From positions 1 through 7,795 of the forward strand of contig JACQHI010000481.1 in assembly GCA_016199105.1 (NCBI GenBank): a stretch of 7,795 nt of DNA, in the 5' to 3' direction. Shown here in pieces: positions 5,897 to 7,795 of this stretch. How positions within the stretch are numbered: the first letter of the stretch is position 1; every line of letters starts with the position of its first letter. The notes beneath the pieces were generated by a model. The model was not told the DNA's origin and searched no databases. It saw only the letters and a program-made list of their open reading frames with translations. The position numbers and the translations under genes are program-made. This DNA comes from Lentisphaerota bacterium. Lineage in GTDB: Bacteria > Verrucomicrobiota > Kiritimatiellia > JAAZAB01.

Positions 5897-6071
5897 GTTT
5901 TCCCGAATCGGACTGCATAGGACGCTACCTTTCCACAGGAGCCTAACTTCATGGGGATAAGCGTTTCAAGCGGAGATGTGCGGACAGCCTCCGGATTTCG
6001 GATGAAGAATTTGAACAGAAAATTCGGAATGGCGTCATCCTTAAAATTCACTAGAATTCGGCACCCGAAAG

Positions 6072-6111
6072 AAAAAGCCCCGGTCCTAGGCGTCCTAGGC
6101 GGGGGGCTTTT
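6072..6111 (-). terminator. Strong intrinsic terminator, possibly bidirectional
   Basis: An outer stem, AAAAGCCCC paired with GGGGCTTTT, encloses an inner stem formed by two CCTAGG copies around a three-base loop CGT; a small three-by-three internal mismatch separates them. On the minus strand the hairpin is followed by CTTTTTCTTTC, the T tract expected for a terminator. It lies 20 bases after the stop codon of the beta-helix protein gene (6132), so it ends that transcript and separates it from the gene at 4047-5882. Confidence 0.85.
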
Positions 6112-6131
6112 CTCAAAGCAGCAAGGTGCGC

Positions 6132-7795
6132 TTACCGGCTGATCTGGAGGCTGGTTCCAACACCAGGCCCGCCGCCAATGGGGCCACGAGCACCGTTGCC
6201 GTTGGAGACCACCTTGACCCACAGTGCATCCTTGGCCTTGAAGTACGACGTGTCGCTGGCCTTGCGCAGCGCATCCAGGCTGCTTTGCTCCGTACCCGAG
6301 GCTGCGGTGGTGAACCCCGGCAGCTCGAAGATCACCCACGAGCCGGCATCCATTTCCGTCAGGGTGAGGGACAGGTTCGGCCTTTCGGTGATCACCTTGA
6401 TCTCGGTACCGGCTCGTACATTGCTCGCGGTTTGGGTGTACTCCCTGCCATTGCGGCTGAGAACGACGGGCGGCTGAGCAGCAGCTCCACCGGCACCGCC
6501 GGCTCGAGCACCAGGTGCGCCAGGACCGGCACCACCTCTTGCAGGACCTGCGCCCCGAGCGCCACCGCCGCCGCCAAAACTCAAGCGTCCGACATCGCCC
6601 TTGCACACGGCAGCGTTCCAGGCGGGTTTGATCTCACACGCCTGTGCGTCGGTTGCGATGCTGTCGTTGACGCCATCGTGGATGAGAATGTAGGAATTGG
6701 GGATACCGCCGACCGAGCCGTCCTTGTCGTGGAACGCCGCAGCCTTCCAGGCCACACCGTTTAAATTATCGTTGCCCCACTTGCGCTCCATCGGCGGGAA
6801 ATACACCGGCTTGGCGTTGATGAATTTCGCGCGCTCGATGGCGTTTTCGGTACTGACCCCGGCGCTCGTATACATGAGGTAAGAAAGCGCTCCCGTCTTG
6901 CGAGTGGCGTTGTCCTCGAAATTCTGGAAGGTGACATTCTCCACGTCATGACGGTAGTCGTAGTACTCGTAGCCGCGGATCGGAAAATCCGGCATTGTGG
7001 GCTTCGGCAAGCTGCGGCCGTAAGCCTTTTCCGCGTCAGTCCTGGGGTTGCCGATGTTCTCGGTTTCGCCCACGAACAGCGAGTCCACGACCTTTGACGT
7101 AAAGGGGTCACGACCGGCCGAACCAGACGCATGCGTATAGCCCATGGCGTTGTCGGCCACCTTCACGTTCTTGAATACGTGCATCTCACCGCGACCCCAG
7201 ATGGCGCCATTGCGGTTCTTGTAGGCGGTCAAATCCTCGAAGACCGTTTCCACTGTCTTGCTGTTCGCGTCAGCGGGATTTTCCTTCGGCATATGCGCGT
7301 TGCCGGTAACGCCGAAAGTGTTGTTGATGTTGATGTTCCGGTCGAACATGAATGAGTCGTAGTTGGAGTGGGCGACGTTGCCCTTGAACTCGCGGAACGG
7401 CGTTCGACGCGGCCAGGTTTTCGCACTGATCTCCGTGCCTTCGAATTTACCGTTCGGGTGCTCCGGCAATGACATCCAGAAGCCTGTCACGTCGGAGCCC
7501 GCCGCCACGTTGTCCCGGTAGACGTTGTCCGGATTGGTGATCCAGTAACTCGACACCGTGTTGTCGGAAGGAAGCAGGACATCCTTGGAAGCCTGGCCAT
7601 TCGCTCTGACAGCCTGGCGATCATCAAAGTTTGCGCTCTCTCCGGCTGCGGCGAGGACGGTCGGGACGCACGGCTTGGACGTATGACACTTGGTCTGGAT
7701 CGCCAGGTTGTGGACAAACTCGTTGCCGTGCTCGATGCCGTCTTCGAGGAAGAAGCAGTGACCGACGGTGTTGTAGGTCACGTTGTTCTCAACGC
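6132..7795 (-). CDS. G8/CEMIP-type beta-helix extracellular protein, partial
   Basis: The C-terminal 553 residues of a larger protein; the frame is open through the right edge (reading VENNVTYNTVGHCFFLEDG), so start, signal peptide and any G8 domain lie outside. Repeated short strands with Asn-rich turns form a right-handed beta-helix: GHCFFLEDGIEHGNEFVHN, YWITNPDNVYRDNVAAGS, then FKGNVAHSNYDSFMF and VVDSLFVGETENIGNP. These match the helix region of G8-domain proteins related to animal CEMIP/TMEM2. A low-complexity Gly/Ala/Pro/Arg linker (about 6471-6579) joins it to a C-terminal domain of about 110 residues with YTQTASNVRAGTEIKV and MDAGSWVIFELPGF, ending SLQISR. Likely exported and binding or cutting a polysaccharide; substrate unknown. 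It has its own terminator at 6072-6111. Confidence 0.72.
   Translation of the reverse strand, partial: VENNVTYNTVGHCFFLEDGIEHGNEFVHNLAIQTKCHTSKPCVPTVLAAAGESANFDDRQAVRANGQASKDVLLPSDNTVSSYWITNPDNVYRDNVAAGSDVTGFWMSLPEHPNGKFEGTEISAKTWPRRTPFREFKGNVAHSNYDSFMFDRNININNTFGVTGNAHMPKENPADANSKTVETVFEDLTAYKNRNGAIWGRGEMHVFKNVKVADNAMGYTHASGSAGRDPFTSKVVDSLFVGETENIGNPRTDAEKAYGRSLPKPTMPDFPIRGYEYYDYRHDVENVTFQNFEDNATRKTGALSYLMYTSAGVSTENAIERAKFINAKPVYFPPMERKWGNDNLNGVAWKAAAFHDKDGSVGGIPNSYILIHDGVNDSIATDAQACEIKPAWNAAVCKGDVGRLSFGGGGGARGAGPARGGAGPGAPGARAGGAGGAAAQPPVVLSRNGREYTQTASNVRAGTEIKVITERPNLSLTLTEMDAGSWVIFELPGFTTAASGTEQSSLDALRKASDTSYFKAKDALWVKVVSNGNGARGPIGGGPGVGTSLQISR

Noticed and set aside
5997..6030. TTGAAA and similar hexamers upstream of the secreted-protein gene as a promoter
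   Set aside because: No pair with acceptable spacing and a convincing -10 box could be found, so I do not annotate a promoter.
5719..6606. 295-codon minus-strand frame across the terminator
   Set aside because: It runs through the terminator and overlaps the ends of two well-supported genes in other frames. Its translation is Arg/Trp-rich low-complexity sequence.
1..7795. tRNA, rRNA or CRISPR array
   Set aside because: No cloverleaf-like segments, ribosomal signatures or regularly spaced repeats were seen by eye.

Overview
The window looks like a chromosome segment from a Gram-negative bacterium, most likely an Acidobacteriota member. The main clue is the left end, where a short PadR-type regulator overlaps the start of a MacB/FtsX-like permease. 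That PadR plus 'duplicated orphan permease' (ADOP) pairing is typical of Acidobacteriota. The two large genes on the right encode exported proteins and would also suit a soil bacterium that degrades polymers. The assignment comes from family memory, not a search.

Layout. (1) 1-1186: an intact PadR regulator, then a wrecked ADOP permease gene made of four homologous pieces, every junction out of frame. All predicted membrane segments have been lost. (2) About 1259-1525, minus strand: a fragment of the C-terminal region of an M14-type metallopeptidase. (3) 1712-2632, minus: an intact gene of unknown function (306 aa) with a good ribosome binding site. (4) 2633-3019: nothing recognised. (5) 3020-3833: nested mobile-element debris. 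A minus-strand tyrosine recombinase of the type found beside IS91-like elements is cut in two at its HxxRH motif. Between the halves lies a ~356 bp remnant of a second recombinase element, resembling the last gene of 'recombinase in trio' elements, on the plus strand. Removing 356 bp restores the host recombinase in frame. The remnant carries a 14-bp-arm palindrome at one end and copies of ACTATGT/ACATAGT at both ends. (6) 3834-4046: intergenic, with a GGGACAG/CTGTCCC palindrome and a second hairpin. (7) 4047-5882, minus: a secreted protein made of two tandem copies of one ~285-residue unit. (8) 5883-6131: intergenic, with a strong terminator. (9) 6132 to the right edge, minus: the C-terminal 553 residues of a large beta-helix protein related to G8-domain/CEMIP-type proteins, with a Gly/Ala/Pro linker and a C-terminal domain.

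How the parts relate. The left half is a gene graveyard: regulator without target, permease debris, peptidase debris and nested recombinases. The right half holds two healthy minus-strand genes separated by a terminator, so they are probably separate transcription units. I see no intact multi-gene pathway. The most unusual item is the nested recombinase locus and its palindrome, which may preserve the recombination site of a poorly described element.
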